From the NCBI RefSeq assembly GCF_003086795.1, contig NZ_CP026003.1:1756777-1820776 (forward strand): a stretch of 64,000 nt of DNA. Reading direction: 5' to 3'. This stretch comes from Stenotrophomonas sp. SAU14A_NAIMI4_5 (GTDB lineage: Bacteria; Pseudomonadota; Gammaproteobacteria; Xanthomonadales; Xanthomonadaceae). The position numbers were made by a program, and so were the translations under genes. The notes under the pieces were generated by a model that was given only the letters and a program-made list of their open reading frames with translations, did no database searches and was not told the DNA's origin. Positions 35,320 to 45,788 of the stretch are shown piece by piece. Each line of letters opens with the position of its first letter. Position 1 is the stretch's first letter.

Positions 35320-36813
35320 ATGAGCGTGTATCTGGGCATCGACGCCGGCACGCAGAGCGTGAAAGTGATTGCCTACGACGCGGCGGCACGCACGATGCTG
35401 GCGCAGCAGGCACGGCCGCTGGAACTGGCGGCGACGGCCGATGGCGGCCGCGAACAGAACGCCGCCGACTGGGTGAAGGCGCTGGTCGAGGCGATCCAGG
35501 CCCTGCCAGGGCCGGTGCGGGCGCGGGTGCGCGGGCTGGCGGTGTCCGGCCAGCAGCACGGCTTCGTCCCGCTGGGCCGCGACAACCGCGCGCTGGGCCC
35601 GGTCAAGCTGTGGTGTGACACCAGCACCGGCGCCGAATGCGAGGCGATCATCGCCGCCATGGGCGGGCCTGCGGCCTGCATTGCCGAAGCCGGCAACGAC
35701 CTGCGGGTGGGCTATACGGCCTCCAAGCTGCGCTGGACCCGGCAGCACCGGCCGGAGGTGGATGCCGCGCTGGATGGCATCGCCCTGCCGCACGACTACC
35801 TGAATCTCTGGCTGACCGGCCAGCGCTTCATGGAGGCCGGTGATGCCTCCGGCACCGGCTGGCTGGATGTGCGCCGGCGCGACTGGTCGCCGGCGATGCT
35901 GGCCGCCACCGACGACCGGCGTGACCTGGCCGCGCTGCTGCCGCCGTTGGTGGGCCCGGAACAGGGCTTCTCCCTGCTGCCGGCGATCGCCGCGCTGCTG
36001 GGGCTGCCGGCCGATACCCGCGTGGCGGTCGGCGGCGGCGACAACATGATGGCGGCCATCGGCACCGGCGCGGTGCGCGAGGGGCGGTTGAGCATGAGCC
36101 TGGGCACTTCGGGCACGCTGTTCGCCTGGCGCGCCACGCCCTGCGTGGATGCGCAGGGGCGCTGGGCCGCGTTCTGCGCTTCCGATGGCGGTTGGCTGCC
36201 GCTGATCTGCACGATGAACTGCACGGTCGCCACCGGCCAGACGGCCGCACTGTTGGGGCAGTCGCCGGCGCAATGCGAAACCCTGCTGGCGCAGAGCGCG
36301 CCCGGCGCCGATGGGCTGGTGATGCTGCCGTTCTTCAATGGCGAGCGCAGCCCGGACCTGCCGCTGGCGCGCGGCGCCCTGCATGGGCTGGACCTGCACA
36401 ACCTGACCCCGGCCAACCTCTACCGCGCCGCGATGGAAGGCGCCAGCTACAGCCTGCGCCTCGGCTACGACGCGCTGGTTGAAGGCGGCCTGCGCGGGCA
36501 GCGCCTGGTGCTGACCGGGGGCGGTGCCAACAGCCCGGCCTGGCGCCAGTTGATCGCCGATCTGTTCCAGCTGCCGGTGGCCGTGCCGGTGCAGGCCGAA
36601 GGCGCCGCCTTCGGGGCCGCGCTGCAGGCGCTGTGGCTGTGCGAAGGGCAGGGCCAGGCGCTGGCCGACCTGGTCGATGCGCACCTGCAGTTCGACCCCG
36701 CTTTGGCCGCCCAGCCCGATCCTACCCGCGCGGCCGCGTACGAGGCCGGTTACCAGCGTTTCGTCCACCACCTGCAGGCGTTGACGCCGCTGTTCCAGCA
36801 GCGCCTGCCCTGA
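35320..36813 (+). CDS. xylB: Xylulokinase
   Basis: 497 residues. FGGY kinase family: [17 protein letters not shown] at the N-terminus (phosphate-binding loop), [13 protein letters not shown] (substrate region), [13 protein letters not shown], then [13 protein letters not shown] and [11 protein letters not shown] in the nucleotide-binding half, and [20 protein letters not shown] near the end. Phosphorylates D-xylulose to xylulose 5-phosphate. First gene of a xylB-xylA-symporter operon. Confidence 0.95.
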   Translation: MSVYLGIDAGTQSVKVIAYDAAARTMLAQQARPLELAATADGGREQNAADWVKALVEAIQALPGPVRARVRGLAVSGQQHGFVPLGRDNRALGPVKLWCDTSTGAECEAIIAAMGGPAACIAEAGNDLRVGYTASKLRWTRQHRPEVDAALDGIALPHDYLNLWLTGQRFMEAGDASGTGWLDVRRRDWSPAMLAATDDRRDLAALLPPLVGPEQGFSLLPAIAALLGLPADTRVAVGGGDNMMAAIGTGAVREGRLSMSLGTSGTLFAWRATPCVDAQGRWAAFCASDGGWLPLICTMNCTVATGQTAALLGQSPAQCETLLAQSAPGADGLVMLPFFNGERSPDLPLARGALHGLDLHNLTPANLYRAAMEGASYSLRLGYDALVEGGLRGQRLVLTGGGANSPAWRQLIADLFQLPVAVPVQAEGAAFGAALQALWLCEGQGQALADLVDAHLQFDPALAAQPDPTRAAAYEAGYQRFVHHLQALTPLFQQRLP

Positions 36814-36836
36814 TCCCGAAGAAGGAAGCATCGTCC

Positions 36837-38177
36837 ATGGCAACCCCGTTCCATGTAGGTCAGCGTGAGTACTTCCCCGGCATCGGTCGCATTCCCTTCG
36901 AGGGCCGCGACTCCGACAACCCCCTGGCCTTCAAGGTCTACGACGCACAGAAGCAGATCGGCGGGCGCAGCATGGCCGAGCACCTGCGCTTTGCCGTGGC
37001 CTACTGGCACAGCTTCTGCGGCGCCGGCCAGGACCCGTTCGGGCCGGGTACCCGTGCCTATCCGTGGGACCACGGCGATACCGCGCTGGCCCGTGCCGAG
37101 GCGCGCTGCGATGCCGCCTTCGAGTTCTTCACCAAGCTGGGCGTGCCGTACTGGTGCTTCCATGACGTGGACCTGGCGCCGGACGCGGACGACATCGGCG
37201 AGTACCGCGCCAACCTCGCGCACATGGTCGAGCTGGCCAGCCAGCGCCAGCAGCAGACCGGCATGCAGCTGCTGTGGGGCACGGCCAACCTGTTCTCGCA
37301 CCCGCGCTACATGAATGGCGCGGCCACCAACCCGGATTTCGCGGTGGTGGCGCGCGCGGCGGTGCAGGTGCGTGCGGCGCTGGAGGCCACCGTGGCGTTG
37401 GGCGGCAGCAACTACGTGTTCTGGGGTGGCCGCGAAGGCTATGCCTGCCTGCTCAACACCGACATGAAGCGCGAACAGGCGCACCTGGCCCGGTTCCTTG
37501 CCGCCGCCCGCGACCACGGCCGCAGCATCGGCTTCCAGGGCACGTTCCTGATCGAGCCCAAGCCGATGGAGCCGATGCACCACCAGTACGACTTCGACAG
37601 TGCCACCGTGGTCGGCTTCCTGCGCGAGCACGGGCTGGACGGCGATTTCAAGCTGAACATCGAGGCCAACCACGCCACCCTGTCCGGGCATACCTTCGCC
37701 CACGACCTGCAGGTGGCCGCCGATGCCGGCCTGCTGGGCAGCATCGACGCCAACCGCGGCAACCCGCAGAACGGCTGGGACACCGACCAGTTCCCGACCG
37801 ACCTCTACGACACCGTCGGCGCCATGCTGGTGGTGCTGCGGCAGGGCGGGCTGGGCCATGGCGGCCTGAACTTCGATGCCAAGGTGCGCCGCGAGTCGAC
37901 CGACCCGCAGGACCTGTTCCTGGCCCATATCGGCGGCATGGATGCCTTCGCCCGCGGCCTGGAAGTGGCCCATGCGCTGCTGCAGGCCTCGCCGCTGGAG
38001 TCGTGGCGGCGCGAGCGCTATGCCAGCTTCGACCACGGCCCGGGTCAGGCCTTCGCCGCCGGCCAGCTCAGCCTCGACGACCTCTGCGCCCACGCCCAGC
38101 AGGCCAGCGAACCGCGCCAGCGTAGCGGCCGGCAGGAAGCCTATGAGAACCTGCTGAACCAGTACCTGCTGCGCTGA
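36837..38177 (+). CDS. xylA: Xylose isomerase
   Basis: 446 residues from ATG 36837 with GAAGGAAG ribosome site, 23 bp after xylB. Class II-type length. Signatures: [16 protein letters not shown], catalytic [22 protein letters not shown], metal-site [34 protein letters not shown] and [19 protein letters not shown]. Converts D-xylose to D-xylulose using two divalent metals. The gene order kinase-isomerase-transporter forms a compact xylose pathway. Confidence 0.96.
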   Translation: MATPFHVGQREYFPGIGRIPFEGRDSDNPLAFKVYDAQKQIGGRSMAEHLRFAVAYWHSFCGAGQDPFGPGTRAYPWDHGDTALARAEARCDAAFEFFTKLGVPYWCFHDVDLAPDADDIGEYRANLAHMVELASQRQQQTGMQLLWGTANLFSHPRYMNGAATNPDFAVVARAAVQVRAALEATVALGGSNYVFWGGREGYACLLNTDMKREQAHLARFLAAARDHGRSIGFQGTFLIEPKPMEPMHHQYDFDSATVVGFLREHGLDGDFKLNIEANHATLSGHTFAHDLQVAADAGLLGSIDANRGNPQNGWDTDQFPTDLYDTVGAMLVVLRQGGLGHGGLNFDAKVRRESTDPQDLFLAHIGGMDAFARGLEVAHALLQASPLESWRRERYASFDHGPGQAFAAGQLSLDDLCAHAQQASEPRQRSGRQEAYENLLNQYLLR

Positions 38178-38209
38178 GCGGCCGGCCCACCTCTTTCGCG
38201 GAAGACCCA

Positions 38210-39634
38210 ATGTCCACAGCGATTCCTGCAAACGCCGGCACGCGCGGCGAAAACACAGCCTTCATCGTCCTGATCAGCTGCGTGGCCACCCTCGGTGGCT
38301 TCCTGTTCGGCTTCGACAGCGGCGTGATCAACGGTACGGTCGATGGCCTGCGCCAGGCGTTCAATTCCAGCGAGGCCGCCCTGGGCTTCGAGGTGGCGTC
38401 GATGCTGCTGGGCTGCGCGATCGGCGCGTTCGTGGCCGGGCGCCTGGGTGACCTGCTGGGCCGGCGCAGCGTGCTGATCATCTCGGCGGTGCTGTTCCTG
38501 CTGTCGGCGCTGGGTGCCGGCGCGGCGCATGCCTCGTGGCTGTTCGTGGCCGCGCGCATGGTCGGCGGCTTCGCGGTGGGTGCGGCCAGCGTGATGTCGC
38601 CGGCCTACATCGCCGAAGTTGCCTCGGCGCGCTACCGCGGCAAGCTGGCCACGGTGCAGCAGATGGCGATCATCAGCGGCCTGTTCGCGGCCTTCCTCAG
38701 CAACTTCCTGCTGGCCCGTGCCGCCGGTGCCTCCACCGAGGTGCTGTGGCTGGGGCAGGAGGCGTGGCGCTGGATGTTCTGGATGCAGGCGATTCCGTCG
38801 CTGCTGTTCCTGGTGCTGCTGCTGGCCATCCCGGAAAGCCCGCGCTTCCTGGTCGCCAAGGGGCGCCAGGCGCAGGCCGAGGCGGTGCTGGTGAAGCTGT
38901 ACGGCGCGGCCGAGGCCCGCACCAAGCGCAGCGAGATCGAGGGCAGCCTGGCCCAGGACCAGCACCGGCCGAGCTTTGCCGACCTGAAGGACAAGACCAC
39001 GGGGCGCCTGCGCAGCATCGTCTGGGTGGGTATCGGCCTGGCGGTGCTGCAGCAGCTGGTGGGCATCAACGTGGTGTTCTACTACGGCGCGGTGCTGTGG
39101 CAGGCGGTGGGCTTCTCGGAGAACGATGCGCTGCTGATCAACGTGCTGTCCGGCGCGCTGAGCATCGGTGCCTGCCTGGTGACGGTGCTGCTGATCGACC
39201 GCATCGGCCGCAAGCCGCTGCTGTGGGTCGGTTCGGTCGGCATGGCCATTGCGCTGGCGCTGATGGTGGTGGCCTTTGCCAGCGGCAGCCTGGTCGATGG
39301 CAGGCTGCAGTTGTCTGACGGCATGGGCCGGCTGGCGCTGGTGGCGGCCAACGTCTACGTGGTGTTCTTCAACATGTCGTGGGGCCCGGTGATGTGGGTG
39401 ATGCTGGGCGAGATGTTCCCGAACCAGATCCGCGGCTCGGCGCTGGCGGTGGCCGGTGCGGCGCAGTGGACGTCGAACTTCGCCATCACGGTCACCTTCC
39501 CGATGCTGCTGGCCGGCATCGGCCTGGCCGGCGCCTACGGCATCTATACCGTCGCCGCCTTCCTCTCCATCTTCTTCGTGGTCCGCTACGTGCGCGAAAC
39601 CAAGGGCAAGGAACTGGAGCAGATGGAAGGCTGA
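38210..39634 (+). CDS. xylE: Sugar:H+ symporter, XylE-like
   Basis: 474 residues, about twelve membrane spans. Sugar-porter signatures: GGFLFGFDSGVINGT in span 1, GRLGDLLGRRSVLI, the PESPRFL motif after span 6, QQLVGINVVFYYGAVLW in span 7, DRIGRKPLLWVGS, and the final PETKG-like RETKGKELEQM. These place it in the XylE/GalP/glucose transporter family. The xylB-xylA context makes D-xylose the likely substrate. The gene name is by family and context. Confidence 0.88.
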   Translation: MSTAIPANAGTRGENTAFIVLISCVATLGGFLFGFDSGVINGTVDGLRQAFNSSEAALGFEVASMLLGCAIGAFVAGRLGDLLGRRSVLIISAVLFLLSALGAGAAHASWLFVAARMVGGFAVGAASVMSPAYIAEVASARYRGKLATVQQMAIISGLFAAFLSNFLLARAAGASTEVLWLGQEAWRWMFWMQAIPSLLFLVLLLAIPESPRFLVAKGRQAQAEAVLVKLYGAAEARTKRSEIEGSLAQDQHRPSFADLKDKTTGRLRSIVWVGIGLAVLQQLVGINVVFYYGAVLWQAVGFSENDALLINVLSGALSIGACLVTVLLIDRIGRKPLLWVGSVGMAIALALMVVAFASGSLVDGRLQLSDGMGRLALVAANVYVVFFNMSWGPVMWVMLGEMFPNQIRGSALAVAGAAQWTSNFAITVTFPMLLAGIGLAGAYGIYTVAAFLSIFFVVRYVRETKGKELEQMEG

Positions 39635-39783
39635 CGCGCTTTGGCTTCGGAGGCGTTGCGTTCGCGCCTCCCGGCTACGTGGGAGAGGGCGGCCTGCCCC
39701 CTCCTGACAGTTTCATGGTGTGTGCGGAAGCCGCGGGCTGCTTGCCGATGGCTGCCGCAGTGCGTGATCAACTGTCCGGAGAC

Positions 39784-39959
39784 GGTGGGGTCACCCAGGC
39801 CAGGACCGCAGGCGCCATGGGTTGGGCGCATGCGCCCGACGGGTTGGGCAGGAGCCCAACCCCGGTCTTGCCGTGTGCGCAGGACAGCGCACGCGAGCAA
39901 GGCGTCATCGAGCCCCCATGGATGGGTTAACGGCGTGTCCTGGCCTGGGTGACCCCACC
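39784..39959 (+). repeat. Arm-variable stem-loop element C
   Basis: Perfect 23-bp arms at 39784-39806 and 39937-39959 (left arm begins GGTGGGGTCACCCAGG) around a 130-nt core. The core contains GGGCGCATGCGCCC, GGGTTGGGC/GCCCAACCC and GTGTGCGC/GCGCACGC hairpins, then GAGCCCCCATGGATGGG and ACGGCGT as in elements B and D. The stretch 39635-39783 before it holds only a GGAGGCG/CGCCTCC hairpin and no gene. Confidence 0.8.
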
Positions 39960-40027
39960 GGCTCAAGCCGATAGCAAAGAGGCGCCACAGCGACCAAGCA
40001 CCCGAAGCCACAAACCCCGGAAAACGG

Positions 40028-40054
40028 AAAAGCCCGCACGAAGGCGGGCTTTTT
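40028..40054. terminator. Terminator of tRNA-Glu
   Basis: AAAAGCCCGC, loop ACGAAG, GCGGGCTTTTT: symmetric stem with A- and T-runs 20 bp after the tRNA-Glu 3' end (minus strand); also able to end transcripts coming from the xylose operon. Confidence 0.85.
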
Positions 40055-40073
40055 CGGTTCCTGCTGCTGCGAC

Positions 40074-40148
40074 TGGTGCTCCCTAGGGGACTCGAACCCC
40101 TGTTTTAGCCTTGAGAGGGCCACGTCCTAACCACTAGACGAAGGGAGC
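40074..40148 (-). tRNA. tRNA-Glu(CTC)
   Basis: 75 nt with encoded CCA. Acceptor GCTCCCT/AGGGAGC, anticodon loop CTCTCAA (anticodon CTC for GAG), T-arm CAGGGGTTCGAGTCCCCT. Single gene, divergent from pcnB. Confidence 0.93.
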
Positions 40149-40179
40149 ATAAAATTGTCGCTGCCGAGGCAGGAGCGCT

Positions 40180-40208
40180 AGTATATGCACCTCGATGCCA
40201 TTGGGCAA
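40180..40208 (-). promoter_or_regulatory. Sigma-70 promoter of tRNA-Glu
   Basis: Minus strand -35 TTGCCC (40208-40203), 17-bp spacer, -10 TATACT (40185-40180), about 30 bp before the tRNA. The -35 box lies inside the first codons of divergent pcnB. Confidence 0.65.
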
Positions 40209-41580
40209 TCCCGAAACTTCAACCGGAAGCGCCAACATCAATTCCTCTGCTCCATCACCGTTCAGCCTGCGCGTCATCCCGCGCGACCAGCACACGATCT
40301 CCCGCAAGGACATCAGCCCGAACGCTCTGCGCGTGCTGTACCGCCTGCGCGATTCCGGCTTCGGCGCCTACCTTGTCGGCGGCGCCGTGCGCGATCTGCT
40401 GGTCAATGGCCGCCCCAAGGATTTCGACGTGGCCACCGACGCCACGCCCGAACAGGTCAAGCAGCTGTTCCGCAACTGCCGCCTGATCGGCCGCCGTTTC
40501 CGCCTGGCCCACGTGGTCTTCGGCCGCGAGATCATCGAAGTCGCTACCTTCCGCGCCAACAGCGATGACGGCAGCGGCGACCGCGAAATGGAAAACGGCA
40601 TGCTCGTGCGCGACAACGTGTACGGCACCATCGAAGACGATGCCGTCCGCCGCGACTTCACCTGCAACGCCCTGTACTACGCCATCGAGGATTTCTCGGT
40701 GCGCGACTACACCGGCGGCTTCGAAGACGTGCAGGCACGCCTGATGAAGCTCATCGGCGATCCGGTGCAGCGCTACCAGGAAGACCCGGTGCGCATGCTG
40801 CGTGCCGTGCGCCTGGCCGCCAAGCTCGGCTTCCAGATCGAAGAAGGCACCGCCGCGCCGATCCCGCACCTGGCCAACCTGCTCAACGAGGCCGCCCCGG
40901 CGCGCCTGTTCGAAGAAGTGCTGAAGCTGTTCCTGTCCGGGCACGGCGTCGCCAGCTTCGAAGGCCTGGAACGTTACGGCCTGTTCGACGTGTTGTTCCC
41001 CGAAAGCGCCAAGGCCCTCAGGTCCAACCGTACCGGTGCGCTGCGCCGCATGCTGGTGGAAGGCCTGGCCAACACCGATGCGCGCGTGGCCAACGACGAG
41101 CCGGTGTCGCCGGCGTTCCTGTTCGCATTGTTGCTGTGGCCGGCGTACTGCCGCGCCCAGGCCAGCCTGCTCAAGCAGGGTGTCGCCCCGGAAGAGGCGC
41201 AGCGCCGCGCCGCGGACCGGGTCACCGTGCAGCAGCTGAGCACCATCGCCCTGCCGCGCCGCTTCTCGCTGCCGATGCAGGAAATCTGGCTGCTGCAGTC
41301 GCGCTTCAGCTCGCGCCAGCGCAAGCGCGTGTTCCGCACGCTCACCCATCCGCGCTTCCGCGCCGCGTTCGACTTCCTGGCCCTGCGCCAGGTCGCCTCG
41401 GCCGAGCACGAAGCCGACGTGGCGTTCTGGCGCGAAGCGCAGGCGCAGTCCGGGCATGAGCTGGAATCCTCGCTGGATGCCATCCACACCGAGGGCGGGG
41501 ACGAAGAGGGTGGGGCACCGCGCAAGCGTCGCCGCCGTCGTCGTCGCACCGGTGCTGCCGCCGGCGGCGCCGCCGAGTAA
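40195..41580 (+). CDS. pcnB: Poly(A) polymerase I
   Basis: 461 residues. The first 25 are low-complexity Ser/Asn/Pro; homology begins at VIPRDQHTISRKDISPNALRVLYRL. Nucleotidyltransferase motifs YLVGGAVRDLL (59-69) and DFDVATDA with catalytic Asp76/Asp78, RRDFTCNALYY, and the PAP-specific core (EDPVRMLRAVRLAAKLGF). It ends in a strongly basic tail (RKRRRRRRRTG), likely RNA-binding. Adds 3' poly(A) tails that mark RNA for decay. Followed 3 bp later by folK, the classic pcnB-folK order. ATG 40195 is the only plausible start, though the ribosome site is weak. Confidence 0.93.
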   Translation: MPLGNPETSTGSANINSSAPSPFSLRVIPRDQHTISRKDISPNALRVLYRLRDSGFGAYLVGGAVRDLLVNGRPKDFDVATDATPEQVKQLFRNCRLIGRRFRLAHVVFGREIIEVATFRANSDDGSGDREMENGMLVRDNVYGTIEDDAVRRDFTCNALYYAIEDFSVRDYTGGFEDVQARLMKLIGDPVQRYQEDPVRMLRAVRLAAKLGFQIEEGTAAPIPHLANLLNEAAPARLFEEVLKLFLSGHGVASFEGLERYGLFDVLFPESAKALRSNRTGALRRMLVEGLANTDARVANDEPVSPAFLFALLLWPAYCRAQASLLKQGVAPEEAQRRAADRVTVQQLSTIALPRRFSLPMQEIWLLQSRFSSRQRKRVFRTLTHPRFRAAFDFLALRQVASAEHEADVAFWREAQAQSGHELESSLDAIHTEGGDEEGGAPRKRRRRRRRTGAAAGGAAE

Positions 41581-41583
41581 GCC

Positions 41584-42069
41584 ATGACCCTTGCCTGGAT
41601 CGGCCTGGGGGCCAACCTGGGTGACGCGGTCACCACCGTCCGCGCGGCCATCGCCGCGCTGGATGGCCTGCCCGGCACGCAGCTGCGGCAGGCCTCGCGC
41701 CTGTACGCCACGCCGGCCTGGGGCAACGAAGACCAGCCGCCGTTCGTCAACGCGGTCGCGGGGGTCGAGACCACCCTGGCCGCCGGCGATCTGCTGCAGG
41801 CGATGCTCGCGCTGGAACAGCAGTTCGGCCGCGTGCGCGACCCCGCCGTGCACTGGGGCCCGCGCGCGCTCGACCTGGACCTGCTGCTGTACGGCGAGCA
41901 GATGCTGGATGAGCCCGGCCTGCAGGTACCGCATCCCTACCTGCACGAACGCGCCTTCGTGCTGGTGCCGTTGGCCGAGATCGCACCGGATCTGGCCATT
42001 CCCGGGCATGGACGCGTGCAGGATGCAGTGGTGCGGGTCGATGCCTGCGGGATCGCGCCGATAGGGTGA
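41584..42069 (+). CDS. folK: HPPK, folate pathway pyrophosphokinase
   Basis: 161 residues. HPPK marks: WIGLGANLGDAVTTV at the N-terminus, YATPAWGNEDQPPFVNAVAGVET, EQQFGRVRDPAVHWGPRALDLDLLLYG with the metal-binding DLDLD-type Asp pair, and PHPYLHERAFVLVPLAEIAPD. Transfers pyrophosphate from ATP to 6-hydroxymethyl-dihydropterin. Sits between pcnB and panB. Confidence 0.95.
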   Translation: MTLAWIGLGANLGDAVTTVRAAIAALDGLPGTQLRQASRLYATPAWGNEDQPPFVNAVAGVETTLAAGDLLQAMLALEQQFGRVRDPAVHWGPRALDLDLLLYGEQMLDEPGLQVPHPYLHERAFVLVPLAEIAPDLAIPGHGRVQDAVVRVDACGIAPIG

Positions 42070-42102
42070 TAATGACCGGGTTATCTCCCCGGTTATCAGC
42101 AC

Positions 42103-42918
42103 ATGAGCACCCACGCAGACAGCAAGCCCTGGACCGTTCCCGCACTGGCCGAAGCCAAGCGCAATGGCCAGAAGCTGGTCATGTTGACCGCTTACGACGC
42201 CAGCTTTGCCCGTACGTTCGACGCCAATGGCGTGGACCTGATCCTGATCGGCGATTCGCTGGGCATGGTCGTGCAGGGTCATGATTCGACCCTGCCGGTG
42301 ACCGTCGCCGACATGGTCTATCACACCCGTGCGGTGTCCCGCGTGCTGCAGCGTGCGCTGCTGGTGGCCGACCTGCCGTTCGGCGCCGACGCCACCCCTG
42401 AGCGCGCGCTGGAGGCTTCGCTGCAGCTGCTGCAGGCCGGCGCCGAGATGGTCAAGATCGAAGGTGCCGGCTTCAAGGTCGACATCGTGCGCTACCTGGT
42501 CGAGCGCGAGATTCCGGTCTGTTCGCACCTGGGCCTGACCCCGCAGTCGGTGCTGCGCCTGGGCGGCTTCAAGATCCAGGGCCGTGGCGATGCCGCGCGC
42601 CAGCTGGTGGAAGACGCCAAGGCCGTGGCCGCCGCCGGTGCCGCGCTGATCGTGCTCGAATGCATGCCGACCCCGGTGGCCGCCGAAGTGACCGCAGCCG
42701 TCAGCGTGCCGACCATCGGCATCGGTGCCGGCCCGCAGTGCGATGGCCAGGTGCTGGTGATGCACGATTTCATCGGCCTGGACAGCGGCCACCGCCGTCC
42801 GAAGTTCGTCAAGGACTTCCTGGCCGAAGGCGGTTCGGTGGCCGGTGCCACCCGCGCCTACGCCGACGCCGTGCGCGACGGCAGCTTCCCCGACGAACAG
42901 CACGCTTACGCCCAATGA
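42103..42918 (+). CDS. panB: Ketopantoate hydroxymethyltransferase
   Basis: 271 residues. Motifs: [36 protein letters not shown] (metal-binding Asp), [46 protein letters not shown], and [22 protein letters not shown]. Adds a hydroxymethyl group to ketoisovalerate in pantothenate synthesis. The TGA stop overlaps the panC start (ATGA, 42915-42918). Confidence 0.96.
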   Translation: MSTHADSKPWTVPALAEAKRNGQKLVMLTAYDASFARTFDANGVDLILIGDSLGMVVQGHDSTLPVTVADMVYHTRAVSRVLQRALLVADLPFGADATPERALEASLQLLQAGAEMVKIEGAGFKVDIVRYLVEREIPVCSHLGLTPQSVLRLGGFKIQGRGDAARQLVEDAKAVAAAGAALIVLECMPTPVAAEVTAAVSVPTIGIGAGPQCDGQVLVMHDFIGLDSGHRRPKFVKDFLAEGGSVAGATRAYADAVRDGSFPDEQHAYAQ

Positions 42919-43754
42919 TCCAGACCTTCAACGAGCTCGGCGCGCTGCGCGAGCAGATCGCACAGTGGAAGCAGCAGGGCCTGCGCGTGGCGCTGGTGCC
43001 GACCATGGGCAACCTGCACGGTGGCCACCATTCGCTGGTGACGCTGGCGCGGCAGTACGCCGACAAGGTCGTGGCCAGCATCTTCGTCAACCCGACCCAG
43101 TTCGGGCCGAATGAAGACTTCAGCCGCTACCCGCGCACGCCCGAGGCCGACGTGGCCGGGCTGGAGCAGGTCGGCTGCGATGCGGTGTGGCTGCCCAGCG
43201 TCGAGGCGATGTACCCGCTGGGCGTGGACAAGACCACGCAGATGCACGCCCCGGGCGTGAGCGAAGTACTGGAGGGCGCCAGCCGCCCCGGCCACTTCGA
43301 TGGCGTCTGCACGGTGGTCGCGCGCCTGTTCCTGCAGGTGCAGCCGGACGTGGCCGTGTTCGGCCGCAAGGACTACCAGCAGCTGGCCGTGATCAAGCAG
43401 ATGGTGGCCGAGCTGTCGTTCCCGATCCAGATCGTCGGTGCCGAGATCGTGCGTGACGACGATGGCCTGGCCAAGAGCTCGCGCAACCAGTACCTGGATG
43501 CCAGCCAGCGCCCGCTGGCCACCACCATCCACCGCACCCTGCTGGGCATGCGCGAGGGCTACGTGGCCGGGCAGACGCGTGCGCAGATCGAGGCCGATGC
43601 CACCGCGGCGCTGCAGGCGGCCGGCTTCCAGGTCGACTACGCGGTGCTGCGCACCCCCGAGCTGGCCGAGCCGACCTTCGACGGTGGCGGCCGGGTGGCG
43701 TTGATCGCTGCCCGCCTGGGCAGCACCCGGTTGATCGACAACCTGGAATTCTGA
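42915..43754 (+). CDS. panC: Pantothenate synthetase
   Basis: 279 residues from ATG 42915. Cytidylyltransferase-like fold: [18 protein letters not shown] (the HxGH ATP motif), [55 protein letters not shown], and the KMSKS-like [13 protein letters not shown]. Joins pantoate and beta-alanine with ATP. A GGGGTC-type hairpin separates it from panD. Confidence 0.96.
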   Translation: MIQTFNELGALREQIAQWKQQGLRVALVPTMGNLHGGHHSLVTLARQYADKVVASIFVNPTQFGPNEDFSRYPRTPEADVAGLEQVGCDAVWLPSVEAMYPLGVDKTTQMHAPGVSEVLEGASRPGHFDGVCTVVARLFLQVQPDVAVFGRKDYQQLAVIKQMVAELSFPIQIVGAEIVRDDDGLAKSSRNQYLDASQRPLATTIHRTLLGMREGYVAGQTRAQIEADATAALQAAGFQVDYAVLRTPELAEPTFDGGGRVALIAARLGSTRLIDNLEF

Positions 43755-43761
43755 TGCCTGC

Positions 43762-43802
43762 GGGGTCGGATCCCTTTCCCGGTGGGAAAGGGCTCTGACC
43801 CC
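43762..43802. repeat. GGGGTC-type hairpin repeat, copy 2
   Basis: Same base GGGGTC/GACCCC and same GGAT/CTCT internal mismatch as the copy at 26632-26670, but the apical stem is TTTCCC/GGGAAA. Lies in the 142-bp panC-panD gap, inside the likely operon. Confidence 0.7.
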
Positions 43803-43896
43803 ACTTCCAGCCCGCTACCTGAACAGGTTGCCGGCCGTGATGCCCCGCGCTGCGCGGGTGCTAGAATCCCCGCTTTCCTTTGCGTTGTGCCGTGCC

Positions 43897-44277
43897 ATGC
43901 ATCTGTCCCTGCTGAAGACCAAGATCCACCGCGCCACCGTTACCCATTCCGAGCTGAACTACGAAGGCTCGATCGCCATCGACGACAACCTGCTGGCTGC
44001 CACGGGCATCCGCGAGTTCGAGCAGGTGCATATCTGGGACGTGACCAACGGTGCGCGCTTCTCGACCTACGCCATCCGTGCCGAAGCCGGCAGCGGCGTG
44101 GTGTCGCTCAACGGTGGCGCTGCACGCCACGTGCAGGTCGGTGACATCATCATCATCGCTGCGTTCGCCAGCATGACCGAGCAGGAAGCCGACAGCTTCA
44201 AGCCGAAGCTGGTGTACGTGGACGGCAACAACCAGATCACCCACACCAACGACACGATCCCGACCCAGGCCGCATGA
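43897..44277 (+). CDS. panD: Aspartate 1-decarboxylase
   Basis: 126 residues from ATG 43897. The proenzyme self-cleaves at Gly24-Ser25 (NYEGSIAID), leaving a pyruvoyl group on the new N-terminal Ser. Also [31 protein letters not shown] and [11 protein letters not shown]. Makes beta-alanine for pantothenate. The TGA stop overlaps the pgi ATG (44274-44277), coupling vitamin synthesis to glycolysis translation. Confidence 0.96.
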   Translation: MHLSLLKTKIHRATVTHSELNYEGSIAIDDNLLAATGIREFEQVHIWDVTNGARFSTYAIRAEAGSGVVSLNGGAARHVQVGDIIIIAAFASMTEQEADSFKPKLVYVDGNNQITHTNDTIPTQAA

Positions 44278-45788
44278 CAACGAACAACGGATTCGACTCG
44301 CTGCATTCCCACGCCCAGCGCCTGAAGGGCGCAAGCATCCCCAGCCTCCTCGCCGCCGAACCCGGCCGCGTGCAGGACCTGGCGCTGCGGGTCGGTCCGT
44401 TGTACGTCAATTTCGCCCGGCAGAAGTACGATGCCGCGGCGCTGCAGGCGTTGCTGGCACTCGCCGCCGACCGTGATGTCGGCGGTGCCATCACCCGCCT
44501 GTTCCGCGGCGAGCAGGTCAACCTGACCGAAGGTCGCGCCGCGCTGCACACCGCGCTGCGTGGCGACGGGGTCGATGCGCCGGTGGCGGCCGAGGCCTAT
44601 GCCACCGCGCGCGAAATCCGCCAGCGCATGGGCGTGCTGGTGCGCGCGCTGGAAGACAGCGGCGTGACCGATGTGGTCAGCGTCGGCATCGGCGGTTCCG
44701 ATCTGGGCCCGCGCCTGGTGGCCGATGCGCTGCGACCGGTGACCGGTGCGCGCCTGCGCGTGCATTTCGTGTCGAACGTGGACGGCGCCGCCATGCAGCG
44801 CACGCTGGCCACGCTGGATCCGGCCAAGACCGCCGGCATCCTCATTTCCAAAACCTTCGGTACCCAGGAAACCCTGCTCAACGGGCAGATCCTGCACGAC
44901 TGGCTGGGTGGCAGCGAGCGCCTGTACGCGGTCAGCGCCAACCCCGAGCGTGCGGCCAAGGCCTTCGCCATCGCCGCCGATCGCGTGCTGCCGATGTGGG
45001 ACTGGGTGGGTGGCCGTTATTCGCTGTGGTCGGCGGTCGGTTTCCCGATCGCACTGGCGATTGGTTTCGAGCGTTTCGAGCAGCTGCTGGACGGTGCCGC
45101 GCAGATGGATGCGCACGCGCTGGACGCGCCGCTGGAGCGCAACCTGCCGGTGCTGCACGGCCTGACCGACATCTGGAACCGCAACGTGCTGGGCCATGCC
45201 ACGCACGCGGTGATGACCTATGACCAGCGCCTGGCGCTGCTGCCGGCCTACCTGCAGCAGCTGGTGATGGAAAGCCTGGGCAAGCGCGTGCAGCGTGACG
45301 GCCAGCCGGTCACCACCGACACCGTGCCGGTGTGGTGGGGCGGGGCGGGCACCGATGTGCAGCACAGCTTCTTCCAGGCGCTGCACCAGGGCACCAGCAT
45401 CATCCCGGCCGACTTCATCGGCTGCGTGCACAACGATGATCCGTACACGGTCAACCACCAGGCGCTGCTGGCCAACCTGCTGGCGCAGACCGAGGCGCTG
45501 GCCAACGGCCAGGGCAGCGATGACCCGCACCGCGATTACCCGGGTGGCCGCCCGAGCACGCTGATCCTGCTCGACGCGCTGACCCCGCAGGCGCTGGGCG
45601 CGCTGATCGCCATGTACGAACACGCCGTGTACGTGCAGTCGGTCATCTGGAACATCAACGCCTTCGACCAGTTCGGTGTCGAGCTGGGCAAGCAGCTGGC
45701 CAGCGGCCTGCTGCCGGCGCTGCAGGGCGAGGATGTGGCGATTGCCGACCCGATGACCCGCGAGATCCTGGCGCAGCTGAAGCGCTGA
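44274..45788 (+). CDS. pgi: Glucose-6-phosphate isomerase
   Basis: 504 residues. SIS-fold signatures: [50 protein letters not shown], the active-site [18 protein letters not shown], and VKQ-like [19 protein letters not shown] near the end. Interconverts glucose and fructose 6-phosphates. Its last 19 codons ([18 protein letters not shown]...) are copied twice more downstream as part of a 159-bp tandem repeat. Confidence 0.96.
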   Translation: MTTNNGFDSLHSHAQRLKGASIPSLLAAEPGRVQDLALRVGPLYVNFARQKYDAAALQALLALAADRDVGGAITRLFRGEQVNLTEGRAALHTALRGDGVDAPVAAEAYATAREIRQRMGVLVRALEDSGVTDVVSVGIGGSDLGPRLVADALRPVTGARLRVHFVSNVDGAAMQRTLATLDPAKTAGILISKTFGTQETLLNGQILHDWLGGSERLYAVSANPERAAKAFAIAADRVLPMWDWVGGRYSLWSAVGFPIALAIGFERFEQLLDGAAQMDAHALDAPLERNLPVLHGLTDIWNRNVLGHATHAVMTYDQRLALLPAYLQQLVMESLGKRVQRDGQPVTTDTVPVWWGGAGTDVQHSFFQALHQGTSIIPADFIGCVHNDDPYTVNHQALLANLLAQTEALANGQGSDDPHRDYPGGRPSTLILLDALTPQALGALIAMYEHAVYVQSVIWNINAFDQFGVELGKQLASGLLPALQGEDVAIADPMTREILAQLKR

